This document shows positions 41,194 to 49,961 of a stretch of 54,894 bases of DNA, piece by piece. A program made the position numbers and the translations under genes. Numbering within the stretch: position 1 is the first letter of the stretch; each line of letters opens with the position of its first letter. The notes under the pieces were generated by a model that saw nothing but the letters and a program-made list of their open reading frames with translations, was not told the DNA's origin and did not search any database. This DNA comes from Deltaproteobacteria bacterium. GTDB lineage: Bacteria > Desulfobacterota > Desulfomonilia > UBA1062. The stretch covers positions 1-54,894 of the forward strand of contig JAKPQL010000043.1 of the NCBI GenBank assembly GCA_029547045.1, in the 5' to 3' direction.

Positions 41194-41248
41194 CCTGCGC
41201 AGTGCTGAGGTACGAACCGAGGCGGTTCGTACCTCAGCACTGCGCAGG
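41194..41248. repeat. Perfect 26-bp inverted repeat with 3-nt loop
   Basis: Arms 41194-41219 and 41223-41248 are exact reverse complements with loop AGG. It lies in the divergent spacer between ybaB and the cyclase gene, 33 bp upstream of the cyclase -35 box. It has no T-run. Sequence is unrelated to the 30-bp hairpin at 23.7 kb but architecture is the same. Confidence 0.9.
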
Positions 41249-41280
41249 CTGGAGAAAGAGATGAGTTTTGGATGCGTACC

Positions 41281-41310
41281 TTGACAGGCCGCAGGTGCTG
41301 CACGTATCGT
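41281..41310 (+). promoter_or_regulatory. Promoter of the cyclase gene
   Basis: -35 TTGACA (41281-41286), 18-nt spacer, -10 TATCGT (41305-41310), 32 bp before the start codon. Confidence 0.5.
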
Positions 41311-41342
41311 TTTTTCAACCATTGCCTGTGGGAGGAAGTTGT

Positions 41343-42119
41343 ATGAAACGGACCTTCATCGACCTGTCCATCGCCATCGAGGCGGGCCTGCCCAGCGACC
41401 CGCCCCTGATGATCCCCAAGATCACCTACCTCGACCACAAGCTCGGCGCCGAGACCATGAAGCTCTTCTACCCCGGGCTGACCGAGAGCGACCTGCCCGA
41501 CGGCCTCGGGTGGGCCCTGGAGATCCTGGAGCTCTCCACCCATGCGGGGACCCACATGGACGCGCCCTGGCACTACCATCCCCTGCAGGATCACGGCAGG
41601 CCTGCCCTCACCATCGACCAGTTCCCCCTCGAATGGGCCGTGGGCCCGGGGGTGAAGGTGGACTTCTCCAGGATGCCCGACGGGTACAACATCACGCCGG
41701 ACGACCTGAAGAGAGAACTCGATGCCGTCGGCCACACCCTCTGTGAGGGGGACGTCTTTCTGGCCCAGACCGGGGCGGCCCCCTTCTGGGGGAGCAGCGA
41801 GTACCTCGTGAAGGGGTGCGGGTTCGGCAGGGAAGCCACCTGGTGGCTCGTGGACCAGGGGGTCCACGTGGTGGGCACGGATGCGTGGAGCTGGGACAGG
41901 CCGCTGCCCTTCCAAGCCGCAGACTTCACGCGGACCGGCGACGCGTCGGTGATCTGGGAGGGCCACTTCGCAGGCATCGAGAAGGGGTATTTCCAGATCG
42001 AGAAGCTCACCAACCTGGACAGGCTCCCTGCCACCGGCTTCACCTTCTACTGCTTCCCGGTGAAGATCAAGGGAGCCAGCGCAGGGTGGATCAGGGCCGT
42101 GGCTGAGCTTGCGGTCTGA
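41343..42119 (+). CDS. Cyclase-family protein (kynurenine formamidase-like)
   Basis: 258 residues. The metal-binding motif H-x-G-T-H-x-D-A-P-x-H is intact: S-T-H-A-G-T-H-M-D-A-P-W-H-Y-H (about 68-82). N-terminal D-L-S-I-A-I-E-A-G-L and C-terminal A-F/Y-C-F-P-V-K-I-K-G-A-S-A-G match the family. Members hydrolyse N-formylkynurenine or other cyclic/amide substrates and are metal dependent; substrate here is unknown. GGGAGG precedes ATG 41343. Single gene with its own promoter, preceded by a long hairpin. A promoter-driven catabolic role is possible but not shown. Confidence 0.85.
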   Translation: MKRTFIDLSIAIEAGLPSDPPLMIPKITYLDHKLGAETMKLFYPGLTESDLPDGLGWALEILELSTHAGTHMDAPWHYHPLQDHGRPALTIDQFPLEWAVGPGVKVDFSRMPDGYNITPDDLKRELDAVGHTLCEGDVFLAQTGAAPFWGSSEYLVKGCGFGREATWWLVDQGVHVVGTDAWSWDRPLPFQAADFTRTGDASVIWEGHFAGIEKGYFQIEKLTNLDRLPATGFTFYCFPVKIKGASAGWIRAVAELAV

Positions 42120-42238
42120 TGCGGCGATGCTTCCGGAGGCCCGGAAAGAGGGGATCCGCAGAGGGTGTTTTCTCCAGACACCATGCCGTGAGCCAGAATA
42201 TCCTTGATCACCCTTCTGATCCGCGTTAGACAGAGGCC

Positions 42239-43027
42239 ATGCTTGCCATCGATGTGGGGAACACGCACATAACCACGGGCATCTTCGAGGGCGGCGTCCT
42301 GAAAGAGGTCCTGCGCATATCCACGCTCGACTGCCTCAGGGACGGGGCCTTTCTCGTGCACGCCCCCGCGGTGAAGGCCAAGCTCCCCCACGACACGATC
42401 ATGGTGAGCGTGCGGGCGCAGGCGACCCGGATCATTGTCCGGGAGTGGGAGCGCTTCGGCGGGTTCTACCCGGTGATCGTGGACGCGAATACGCCCATGG
42501 GGATCGAGGTGAGGTACTCCACCAGGGATACCCTCGGCGTGGACCGGCTCGTGTGCGCGGCGGCGGCCCACCGCCTGTACGGGAAACAGGGCAGGCCGGT
42601 CATCGTCGTGGACATGGGCACCGCCACTACCATCGATTATGTGTCTGAGCACGGTGTCTTCGAGGGGGGCATGATCGCGCCGGGCCTCCGGAGCGCCTAC
42701 GAGGGCCTGCTCACCGCGGCCCCCCAGCTTCCGAGGCTCGACGACCTCGGGGGAGGGAGCATCATCGGCGCGTCCACGGACGAGTGCGTCCGCTCGGGAG
42801 TCCTCAAGGGGCATGCGGCAATGATCAGGAAGGCATCTGAGATCATGGCGCGAACGAGGAGGAGACGGCCGGTGGTCGTCGTGACCGGCGGACTGTCCGC
42901 CATGGTCAGGGACGATCTGCCCCGATCGTACCGGATGGATGGTGACCTTGTCCTCAAGGGGCTTTCCATCATCGGATCACTGCAACGGGAAGAAAGGGTT
43001 AAGATTTCAGGATCGTCTGGCCGATAG
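42239..43027 (+). CDS. coaX: Type III pantothenate kinase
   Basis: 262 residues, ASKHA fold. Phosphate-1 motif A-I-D-V-G-N-T-H-I-T-T-G near the N-terminus, D-R-L-V-C-A-A-A-A-H (about 105-114), V-V-D-M-G-T-A-T-T-I-D (phosphate-2) and E-G-G-M-I-A-P-G match CoaX. It phosphorylates pantothenate in CoA synthesis and is not feedback-inhibited by CoA. The family-typical V-T-G-G-L-S lies near residue 218. It is followed by the amidase gene after 68 bp. Confidence 0.94.
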   Translation: MLAIDVGNTHITTGIFEGGVLKEVLRISTLDCLRDGAFLVHAPAVKAKLPHDTIMVSVRAQATRIIVREWERFGGFYPVIVDANTPMGIEVRYSTRDTLGVDRLVCAAAAHRLYGKQGRPVIVVDMGTATTIDYVSEHGVFEGGMIAPGLRSAYEGLLTAAPQLPRLDDLGGGSIIGASTDECVRSGVLKGHAAMIRKASEIMARTRRRRPVVVVTGGLSAMVRDDLPRSYRMDGDLVLKGLSIIGSLQREERVKISGSSGR

Positions 43028-43095
43028 GTGCCTGTACGTGGTGCTGTGAAGAGTAACAATACTATAAAGTAATGGATTACTTGCTCAGGGACGTA

Positions 43096-44856
43096 ATGGA
43101 TTACATCATACGAAAACGAGGGTCAGCCCTGTGCGCCCTGCTGCTCCTGGTCTTTGTCTTCGCGCTTGCAGATGAGCTCCATGCGGCGACCTCCGCCGCA
43201 GCGGCATACCAGAGCGCGAATGCGGCCTATGTGGACCTGACGCGGGACAAGGACAAGGCCAGGGACCGGGTGAGCTGGATGGCCGTCATCCACAAGTACC
43301 AGTCCGTGGCCAAGAAGCACCCCAAGTCCCGGTTCGCACCCACAGCCCGGTACAAGGCAGCCAAGTGCTACGAGGAGCTCCACGGCGTATCCTCCAACCC
43401 GAAAGACCTGGACAGGGCGGTGGATGCCTTCCTGGATGTGGCAGAGAACCATCCGGGCAGCACCCTTGCCGACGACGCCGTATACCATGCCGCCCGGATC
43501 TGCCAGGACAAGCTGAGTTCCCAGCAGCGGGCGTACACCCTGTACCAGCGGGTCATCAGCCAGTTCCCGGAAGGAGACATGGTGCAGCTCGCCCGGGAGC
43601 AGCTCAACTCGCTCAATATCGAGAAGAATACCGCCACGGGCGTGTCCCGCCAGGGCCTCGGGCACGTAAAGACGCTGCGCCAGTGGTCGGACAAAGACTA
43701 CACCCGGGTGGTGGTCAACCTCGACGAGAACGTATCCTTCAAGACCTTCACGCTGCCCGCCGACCCCAAGGCGGACAGGCCTCACCGGGTGGTGATCGAG
43801 CTGGAGAACGCCAGGGTGTCGCCGAGCCTTCCCGCGAGAACCAAGGTGAACGACGGCATCCTGACGGACATCAGGGTTTCGCAGTACCAGAGCACCTCGG
43901 TGAGGGTCGTGCTTGACCTCGCCCAGAAGTTCTCATACCGGGCCTTCCCCTTGGCGGATCCCGCCCGGCTGGTGGTGGACATCAGCAAGGACGGCTCGTC
44001 ACCGAAGTCGGTCATGCGTGAGCCCGCAAGGACGCTGGGCGAGGATGACCAGAAGGCCGCGGCGGCAAGGCCCGAGAGTGCCAGCGGATTCAAGAAGGTG
44101 CCCAAGTATTCCAAGTCCCAGATGGCCGAAGAGGTCCCGTCCATTGCTGCACAGCTCTCGCTCAAGGTGTCGAAGATCGTCATCGACCCCGGACACGGCG
44201 GCAAGGACCCAGGCGCCATCGGACCCGAGGGCGTCCTGGAGAAGGACCTGACGCTGGCCATCAGCAAGGCACTGGCAAGGCGTCTCCGGCTCGAGGGATT
44301 CGAGGTCTACCTGACCCGCGACAGCGACGTGTTCCTCGAGCTGGAGGAGCGCACCGCGTTCGCCAACAAGAAGCGGGCAGACCTGTTCGTGTCCATCCAC
44401 ATCAACTCCCACAACAACAAATCCGTGCAGGGGATCGAGACCTACTTCCTCAACCTCACCACGGATGCATCCGCCATCGAGGTGGCTGCCCGTGAAAACG
44501 CCACCACGTCCAGGTCCATCAGCGACCTCCAGCTCATCATAAACGACCTCATGCTCAACTCAAAGATCAACGAGTCATCCCGGTTCGCCAGTTCCGTGCA
44601 CAAGTGCGTCATGTCCTCGGTGCTCAACACCGGGTACCATGGCAGGGATCTCGGCGTGAAGCAGGCCCCCTTCTACGTCCTGCTCGGCGCCCACATGCCT
44701 TCCATCCTGTGCGAACTCGGGTTCATATCCAACGGCTCCGACCTGAGCCTGCTCCAGTGCGATTCCCACCAGGCCACCCTTATCGACGGTATTGCAAAGG
44801 GGATCAACAAGTATATAATGAACACCACCTATGCATTCATGAGGAGGGCGAAGTGA
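43096..44856 (+). CDS. amiC: N-acetylmuramoyl-L-alanine amidase with TPR-like and AMIN domains (AmiC-like)
   Basis: 586 residues. Signal peptide (R-K-R-G-S-A-L-C-A-L-L-L-L-V-F-V-F-A-L-A, about 7-30); a TPR/YbgF-like helical part (about 40-180); AMIN domain (about 195-300, with V-V-V-N-L-D and V-V-I-E-L-E-N); Amidase_3 catalytic domain from about 359 (K-I-V-I-D-P-G-H-G-G-K-D-P-G, zinc His; E-x-x-x-L; S-I-H-I-N-S-H; C-terminal Glu region C-E-L-G-F-I-S-N). It cleaves septal peptidoglycan and is targeted by AMIN. ATG 43096 was chosen; ATG 43072 in the same frame adds 8 residues, and the DNA around both starts repeats AATGGATTAC. Overlaps the SPOR gene by 4 bp. Confidence 0.9.
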   Translation: MDYIIRKRGSALCALLLLVFVFALADELHAATSAAAAYQSANAAYVDLTRDKDKARDRVSWMAVIHKYQSVAKKHPKSRFAPTARYKAAKCYEELHGVSSNPKDLDRAVDAFLDVAENHPGSTLADDAVYHAARICQDKLSSQQRAYTLYQRVISQFPEGDMVQLAREQLNSLNIEKNTATGVSRQGLGHVKTLRQWSDKDYTRVVVNLDENVSFKTFTLPADPKADRPHRVVIELENARVSPSLPARTKVNDGILTDIRVSQYQSTSVRVVLDLAQKFSYRAFPLADPARLVVDISKDGSSPKSVMREPARTLGEDDQKAAAARPESASGFKKVPKYSKSQMAEEVPSIAAQLSLKVSKIVIDPGHGGKDPGAIGPEGVLEKDLTLAISKALARRLRLEGFEVYLTRDSDVFLELEERTAFANKKRADLFVSIHINSHNNKSVQGIETYFLNLTTDASAIEVAARENATTSRSISDLQLIINDLMLNSKINESSRFASSVHKCVMSSVLNTGYHGRDLGVKQAPFYVLLGAHMPSILCELGFISNGSDLSLLQCDSHQATLIDGIAKGINKYIMNTTYAFMRRAK

Positions 44857-45551
44857 AACACCTCATCCTGGTGGTGTTGTTCTGTCTGGCCGCGCACCCC
44901 CTGTGGGCCGATTACGGGCTCAGCAACGTGGTGACCAGGCAGATAGACCGCGGCCAGCAGCCTGCCCGGATGCCCATGCCCGTCTCCGGCGACATGGTAG
45001 TCACCCCGCCTGCGGCCCCGGCACAGACGCCCGCGCAGGAACCGGTGCAGAAGGCGCCGGAAGCCGCTCCTGTCAAGTTCAAGAAGACCGTGTTCTACCC
45101 CTACACCGTCCATATCTCCTCGTGGCAGAACAAGAAGGACGCCCTGAACTACTACCGGAACAAGATCCAGGTCATGGACCAGGTGTTCATCACCAAGATC
45201 GACCTTGGCGCCACCGGGATCTGGTACCGGGTGGACCACGGGTTGTTCATGAGCCAGAAGGACGCCTCTGCCCGCTTGAGCGATCTGCAGGCCAGGGGGC
45301 TCGTCGACGCGGAGACCTTCATCGGCTCCGCGGTCCCCTATGCCATCGAGATCGGCATCTTCGGCGACAGGGCCTCTGCCGCGGAAGAGGCGGCCAGGCT
45401 GAACAAGAACGGGATCATCCCCTACATCGTGAAGGAATCAGATACGGTCTACCGCCTGCTGAATGGAGCATATCCCGGGGAGAAGAGCGCAGGGCCTGCC
45501 CTCGAGGATCTCGTGGCCATGGGCCTGAAGCCCAGGGTCACCAAGAGATGA
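44853..45551 (+). CDS. SPOR-domain protein with N-terminal membrane or signal segment
   Basis: 232 residues from a GTG start that overlaps the amidase stop. A short hydrophobic N-terminal segment (K-H-L-I-L-V-V-L-F-C-L-A) indicates export or anchoring. Pro/Ala-rich linker follows (about 45-70). Two SPOR-like repeats: P-Y-T-V-H-I-S-S-W-Q-N-K-K-D-A (about 85) and P-Y-A-I-E-I-G-I-F-G-D-R-A (about 165), each with G-x-x-x-x-Y/W. SPOR domains bind denuded glycan strands at division septa, which fits the amidase next to it. GAGGAGGGC lies 6 nt before GTG. ATGA overlap with xerD follows. Confidence 0.85.
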   Translation: MKHLILVVLFCLAAHPLWADYGLSNVVTRQIDRGQQPARMPMPVSGDMVVTPPAAPAQTPAQEPVQKAPEAAPVKFKKTVFYPYTVHISSWQNKKDALNYYRNKIQVMDQVFITKIDLGATGIWYRVDHGLFMSQKDASARLSDLQARGLVDAETFIGSAVPYAIEIGIFGDRASAAEEAARLNKNGIIPYIVKESDTVYRLLNGAYPGEKSAGPALEDLVAMGLKPRVTKR

Positions 45552-46432
45552 GCCATGCGCTGATCGACTCCTTCCTGGAGTACCTCGTGGCCGAGCGGTC
45601 CTCGCCCGAGAACACGCTGGAGGCCTACGCCACCGACCTGAACGATTTTTCGGCCTTTCTCGAGGGCCTTGGAGTGTCCTTCACGGAGGCAACGGAGGCC
45701 ACCCTCGAAGGGTACACCTCCTACTGCCGGGGGCGCGGCCTGAAGGCGACGAGCGTCAGCCGCAGGCTCAGCGCGGTCAGGCAGTTCTTCCGGTTCCTCA
45801 TCGAGGAAGAGCTCATCACTGCAGACCCCACCCGGCACCTGGCATCGCCGAAGCGGGGGGCCTACCTCCCCGAGGTCCTGAGCAGGGAGGAGGTGGAGCG
45901 GCTCATCGCGAGCCCCGACATTGCCACGCCCCTGGGCATCAGGGACCGCGCCATGCTGGAGGTCCTCTATGCCACGGGCCTGCGGGTGAGCGAGCTTGTC
46001 GGCCTGCGGCTCCACCAGGTGAATCTCCACGTGGGGTACCTGGTCTGCAGGGGCAAGGGGGACAAGGAGCGGGTGGTTCCCATGGGCGAGAGCGCCAGGC
46101 GGTGGACAACCGAATACCTTGAAAATGCGAGGCCCTACCTGGCTGTGCCGACCACGGACACCCTGTTCTGCTCGCGGCGCGGCGCCGCCATGACCAGGCA
46201 GAACTTCTGGCATGCTCTCAGGAGGTACGCCGCCGCTGCCGGCATCCTCAAACGGATCTCTCCCCACATGCTCAGGCACTCCTTCGCCACGCACCTCCTG
46301 GCCGGAGGGGCCGACCTGAGATCGGTGCAGATGATGCTCGGCCACGCCGACATCTCCACCACACAGATCTACACGCACCTGTCCTCGGTCAGGCTCAAAG
46401 AGGTCCACGACCGGTATCACCCGAGGGGGTAG
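45548..46432 (+). CDS. xerD: Tyrosine recombinase XerD
   Basis: 294 residues. N-terminal SAM-like core-binding domain (about 5-90) and tyrosine recombinase catalytic domain: A-T-G-L-R-V-S-E-L (Arg), K-G-D-K-E-R-V-V-P, H-M-L-R-H-S-F-A-T-H-L-L (His-x-x-Arg), G-H-A-D-I-S-T-T-Q-I-Y-T-H (His and nucleophile Tyr). Length and lack of extra domains fit XerC/XerD for chromosome dimer resolution. The sequence S-H-A-L-I-D at the N-terminus and K-A-T-S-V-S-R-R-L-S-A-V-R are XerD-like. Overlaps the SPOR gene by 4 bp; the CCA-enzyme gene begins 3 bp after it. Division, septum and chromosome-resolution genes thus share an operon. Confidence 0.93.
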   Translation: MSHALIDSFLEYLVAERSSPENTLEAYATDLNDFSAFLEGLGVSFTEATEATLEGYTSYCRGRGLKATSVSRRLSAVRQFFRFLIEEELITADPTRHLASPKRGAYLPEVLSREEVERLIASPDIATPLGIRDRAMLEVLYATGLRVSELVGLRLHQVNLHVGYLVCRGKGDKERVVPMGESARRWTTEYLENARPYLAVPTTDTLFCSRRGAAMTRQNFWHALRRYAAAAGILKRISPHMLRHSFATHLLAGGADLRSVQMMLGHADISTTQIYTHLSSVRLKEVHDRYHPRG

Positions 46433-46435
46433 GCT

Positions 46436-49078
46436 ATGGAGGTCATCACCTCCCACATCCAGGCGGATTTCGACGCGTTCGCGTCCATGCTCGCCGCCTT
46501 GAGGCTGCACCCAGAGGCCCTGCTGGTCTTTCCCGGCGCCCAGGAGAAGAACCTGCGGGAATACCTCGCCCAGGCGCCCCCGGAGATCGCCTCGCGCGTG
46601 CACCGGCTCAAGGCGGTGAGGATGGACACGGTGAGGCGCCTGGTCATCGTGGACACGAGGCAGATCTCCCGCATCGGCGACTTTGCGGCACTGGTGGGCA
46701 GGGACGGCGTGGAGGTGATCGTCTACGACCACCACCCCGCCTCCGCCGACGACATCACCCAGGGCACGGCATACTGCCGGGAGTACGGTTCCAACAGCAC
46801 GCTCATGGTGGAGGTCCTCAAGGAACGGGGCATCACCCCCACGCCCGAGGAGGCCACCATCCTGGCCATGGGCATCTTCGAGGACACGGGGTCGCTCCTG
46901 TTCCCCTCCACCCGGCCCGAGGACTGCACGGCCCTGGCCGACCTGATCCGGTGGGGGGCAGACCTGCGGGCCGTCTCCTTCGCCCTGGCCCGCGAGCTGA
47001 GCCCGGACCAGGTGGACGTCCTGGACCAGCTCATCAAGAACGCTTACATCCTCCACGTCGGCGGCATCGACGTGCTCTTCACCCGTTCCGAGTCCACGGG
47101 CTATGTGGAGGACTTCGCCATGCTCGTGCACAAGCTCAGGGGCATGTTCGAGGTGGACGCCATGTTCGCCCTCGGCCTCATGGCGGAGCGCACCTACCTG
47201 GTGGCCCGGAGCACCGTGCCCCAGATCAACGCCGCGGAGGTGGCGGCACGGTTCGGCGGCGGGGGCCACCCCACCGCCGCGGCCGCGTCCATCAAGGACC
47301 GTTCCCTGGACAGCATCGAGGGCATGCTGGTCACCATCATCAAGAAGGAGACCAAGCCCAGGATCACGGCCCGCGACATCATGACCTTCCCGGTCATCAC
47401 CCTGAAGATGGACGCCACCATCGATGAGGCCGCCGAGACCCTGAACCGCTACAACATCAACGCGGCCATCGTCCAGTCGAAGGACGCGAAGGTGGTGGGC
47501 ACGGTGACGAGGCAGGTGGTGAGCCGGGCCCAGGGCCACAACCTGGGGCAGGCCCGCGTCAAGGACTACATGATCCGCGACCTCACCTTCGTCGGGCCCG
47601 ACGCACCGGTGGGCGAGATCCGGACCCTCATCATCGACGGCAACCAGCGCCTGCTTCCCGTGGTGGAGGACCGGAAGGCCATCGGCGTCATCACCCGGAC
47701 CGACCTCATGCGGGTCATGCACGAGAAGATGGCCAGGGCAGAGGGGGTGGATCACCGCTCGGTGCAGAAGAAGAACATTCAGACGCTGATGGACGAGCGG
47801 CTCCCCCGGGCCATGGTCATGATGCTCCGCCAGGCTGGTGAACTTGCCGCCTCCCTGGGCTACAACATCTACCTGGTGGGCGGCATCGTCCGGGACATGA
47901 TCATGCGCATCGACAACCTGGACGTGGACCTTGTGGTGGAGGGCGACGGCATCGCGTTCGCCCGGGCCTTCGTGCCGTCCGTGGGAGGCCGGTGCGCCGT
48001 GCACGAGAAGTACAAGACCGCGGTCATCACCCTGCCCGACGGCACCCACATCGACGTGGCCACGGCCCGGATGGAGTACTACAAGCACCCGGGCGGCTAC
48101 CCCGTCGTGGAGCAGTCCACGCTCAAGCTCGACCTCTACCGTCGCGACTTCACCATCAACACCATGGCCGTGTGCCTGTTGCCCCAGCGCTTCGGCGAGC
48201 TCATCGACTTCTTCGGAGCCCAGCGCGACATCAAGGAGAAACGCATCCGGGTGCTCCACGCGCTGAGCTTCGTGGAGGACCCGTCGCGGATCCTGCGGGC
48301 CGTGCGGTTCGAGAAGCGCTACGGCTTTACGCTCGGCAAGCAGACCATCTCGCTGGTGCATGCCGCGGTGAAGTCTGGCCTTTTGAGCAGCATCCCGGGC
48401 AGGCGCATTTCCCACGAGATCCGCCAGATCCTCTCCGAGGAAGACCCCCTGCCGGGACTGGAGCGGCTCCAGGAGCTGGACGTGCTCGGGGCGATCCATC
48501 CCGATCTCGTGTTCAATACCGCACTCAGGGAGGACTTCGGCCGGGTGAAGCAGACCGTCTCGTGGTTCGATCTCCTCTACACCCACGAGCAGTACCGGGC
48601 GTGGTTCATCTACCTGCTGGCCCTGGTGGAGCCCATGAAGCCGAAGAAGATCATCGCGGTGTGCCAGCGCCTCGGGCTCATCGACGAGAACATCCGGGGC
48701 ATCCTCGCGGCCAGGTCCAGGGTGAACGCGATGCTCCGCGACCTGGCCACCGCGGAGCGCAAGACGCCCGCCGTCGTGGTCAGTGCCCTGGAGAAGTCCG
48801 GGCTCGAGGAGGTGCTCTATGCCATGTCCAAAACCAGGAGCCAGGACATGAAGGAGGCGATCTCATCCTACATCACCACCTGGCGCTTCTACAAGCCGCC
48901 GGTCACCGGCAAGGACCTCATCGCCTTCGGCTTCAAAAAGGGCAGGAGGCTGGGAGAGGCGCTGCGGCTCATCCGGGACAAGGGACTCAACGGCGAGATA
49001 AGGGACTTCAAGGATGCCATGAAGCTCGCCCGCAGGCTCTTCGAGGAGCAGGAGAAGGCGGTGGAATCAGAGTCTTGA
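46436..49078 (+). CDS. DHH phosphoesterase - CBS - tRNA nucleotidyltransferase fusion
   Basis: 880 residues with three parts. DHH/DHHA1 domain: D-F-D near residue 11, Y-D-H-H at about 97, G-G-G-H-P-T-A-A at about 274. CBS pair: about 310-430 (D-I-M-T-F-P-V-I-T-L and D-L-T-F-V-G-P). Class II poly(A)-polymerase/CCA-type head from about 475: Y-L-V-G-G-I-V-R-D, L-D-V-D-L-V-V-E-G-D (metal Asp-x-Asp) and R-R-D-F-T-I-N-T-M. Such fusions occur in several deltaproteobacteria, where the nucleotidyltransferase completes or adds nucleotides to tRNA 3' ends. The DHH part probably acts as oligoribonuclease-like or nucleotide phosphodiesterase. Its 3' end is 38 bp from tRNA-Ala. Function of the fusion as one enzyme is inference. 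Confidence 0.88.
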   Translation: MEVITSHIQADFDAFASMLAALRLHPEALLVFPGAQEKNLREYLAQAPPEIASRVHRLKAVRMDTVRRLVIVDTRQISRIGDFAALVGRDGVEVIVYDHHPASADDITQGTAYCREYGSNSTLMVEVLKERGITPTPEEATILAMGIFEDTGSLLFPSTRPEDCTALADLIRWGADLRAVSFALARELSPDQVDVLDQLIKNAYILHVGGIDVLFTRSESTGYVEDFAMLVHKLRGMFEVDAMFALGLMAERTYLVARSTVPQINAAEVAARFGGGGHPTAAAASIKDRSLDSIEGMLVTIIKKETKPRITARDIMTFPVITLKMDATIDEAAETLNRYNINAAIVQSKDAKVVGTVTRQVVSRAQGHNLGQARVKDYMIRDLTFVGPDAPVGEIRTLIIDGNQRLLPVVEDRKAIGVITRTDLMRVMHEKMARAEGVDHRSVQKKNIQTLMDERLPRAMVMMLRQAGELAASLGYNIYLVGGIVRDMIMRIDNLDVDLVVEGDGIAFARAFVPSVGGRCAVHEKYKTAVITLPDGTHIDVATARMEYYKHPGGYPVVEQSTLKLDLYRRDFTINTMAVCLLPQRFGELIDFFGAQRDIKEKRIRVLHALSFVEDPSRILRAVRFEKRYGFTLGKQTISLVHAAVKSGLLSSIPGRRISHEIRQILSEEDPLPGLERLQELDVLGAIHPDLVFNTALREDFGRVKQTVSWFDLLYTHEQYRAWFIYLLALVEPMKPKKIIAVCQRLGLIDENIRGILAARSRVNAMLRDLATAERKTPAVVVSALEKSGLEEVLYAMSKTRSQDMKEAISSYITTWRFYKPPVTGKDLIAFGFKKGRRLGEALRLIRDKGLNGEIRDFKDAMKLARRLFEEQEKAVESES

Positions 49079-49116
49079 CGAAGGGCCGGCCATAGAGTAC
49101 ACAGAGGAGACTTTGT

Positions 49117-49191
49117 GGGGGTGTAGCTCAGTGGGAGAGCATCGCGTTCGCAATGCGAGGGTCGAGGGTTCAAATCCCTCCACCTCCACCA
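49117..49191 (+). tRNA. tRNA-Ala (anticodon CGC)
   Basis: 75 nt with encoded CCA. Acceptor 49117-49123 with 49181-49187, including the G3-U70 pair (49119 and 49185) that marks alanine tRNAs; discriminator A. Anticodon loop TTCGCAA gives CGC, T-loop TTCAAAT. It ends next to an AT-richer accessory patch, so its 3' part could serve as an integration site; no duplicate of it is visible downstream. Confidence 0.95.
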
Positions 49192-49568
49192 ATAAAATCA
49201 TATAGTTAGGCCTCAAACCCCCCGTTTTCCAGGGCAGTAGATGGGCAGTAAAATTTTGATGCCTGTCATAAAAACCCAGGACTTTTGATAGAAGATAGCT
49301 GATACTCATTCAGGTTCATCGATCACCCCTCTGACATGTCTTTATTGCCATCATTGCGACCTTCCTTCTTACTCATGGCATTGAGAACTTCTGGGGTATA
49401 GCCAAGATGAGGCGATCCAAGTTTCGAGGCATGAGTAAGAGCACTTTCTCCCTTCATCTTAAAGAGACCGAGTTCAGGTTCAACCACCGGAACGAAGATG
49501 TATACGAACTGCTCCTCCAAGTACTAAGATCTAACCGGCTAAAGTTGTCATGAACCTTCTCTAAAGAC
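49192..49568. other. AT-richer spacer after tRNA-Ala
   Basis: 377 bp without a supportable gene. Base composition falls compared with the flanks. A 65-codon minus-strand frame (49323-49520, TTG start) is too weak to call. It may be a decayed integrated element beside the tRNA. Confidence 0.4.
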
Positions 49569-49958
49569 ATGAATGAAAGAACCCCAGAGATCCTCACGAG
49601 AAAAAGCTCGGATAAAGTCTGGCTCCAGTGTCCTGTCTGCCGCAATGATTTTCAGGCAGTTGTGTGTAACTGCACCAGGAACGGCACATGGTGCTGCAGC
49701 ACCTGCCAAGCGCTCATACGGAATGTCATGAACGACAGAGGATCTTCTACAGAAAAATCCAACGTACTGGAAGCAGTGAAGATCGGCGTGGAGCTCGGAT
49801 TTGCAAACCCACATTATCTCCTCGGAAAGATGCTGTTGAGAGGCTTGTGCGTGGAGAAGGATATCATCGAAGGGGTCAGGCATCTTGAGGCAGCCGTGAA
49901 AATGGGACACGCTAAGGCTCAGGAGATCAAAGAGTTTCTCGAGACTTTCCGTAGGTGA
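49569..49958 (+). CDS. Small zinc-ribbon/Sel1-repeat-like protein
   Basis: 129 residues. The N-terminal part has cysteines at 21, 24, 33, 35, 42, 43 and 46 (C-P-V-C ... C-N-C ... C-C-S-T-C), suggesting a zinc finger. Residues ~70-118 form one or two Sel1/TPR-like helical repeats (G-V-E-L-G-F-A-N-P-H-Y-L-L-G, then H-L-E-A-A-V-K-M-G-H-A-K-A). I do not recognise the family. Lower GC than the flanking core genes and the adjacent transposase remnant suggest acquisition. It stands alone with no clear ribosome-binding site. Confidence 0.5.
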   Translation: MNERTPEILTRKSSDKVWLQCPVCRNDFQAVVCNCTRNGTWCCSTCQALIRNVMNDRGSSTEKSNVLEAVKIGVELGFANPHYLLGKMLLRGLCVEKDIIEGVRHLEAAVKMGHAKAQEIKEFLETFRR

Positions 49959-49961
49959 GCG

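Noticed and set aside
45449-48586. Very long minus-strand open frame (1045 codons)
   Set aside because: It lies opposite xerD and the CCA-enzyme fusion, both with clear motifs; its own translation is His/Asp/Val-rich without recognisable domains. It is a high-GC shadow.
49323-49520. Minus-strand 65-codon frame with TTG start
   Set aside because: No ribosome-binding site, no recognisable motif; too short in an AT-rich spacer.
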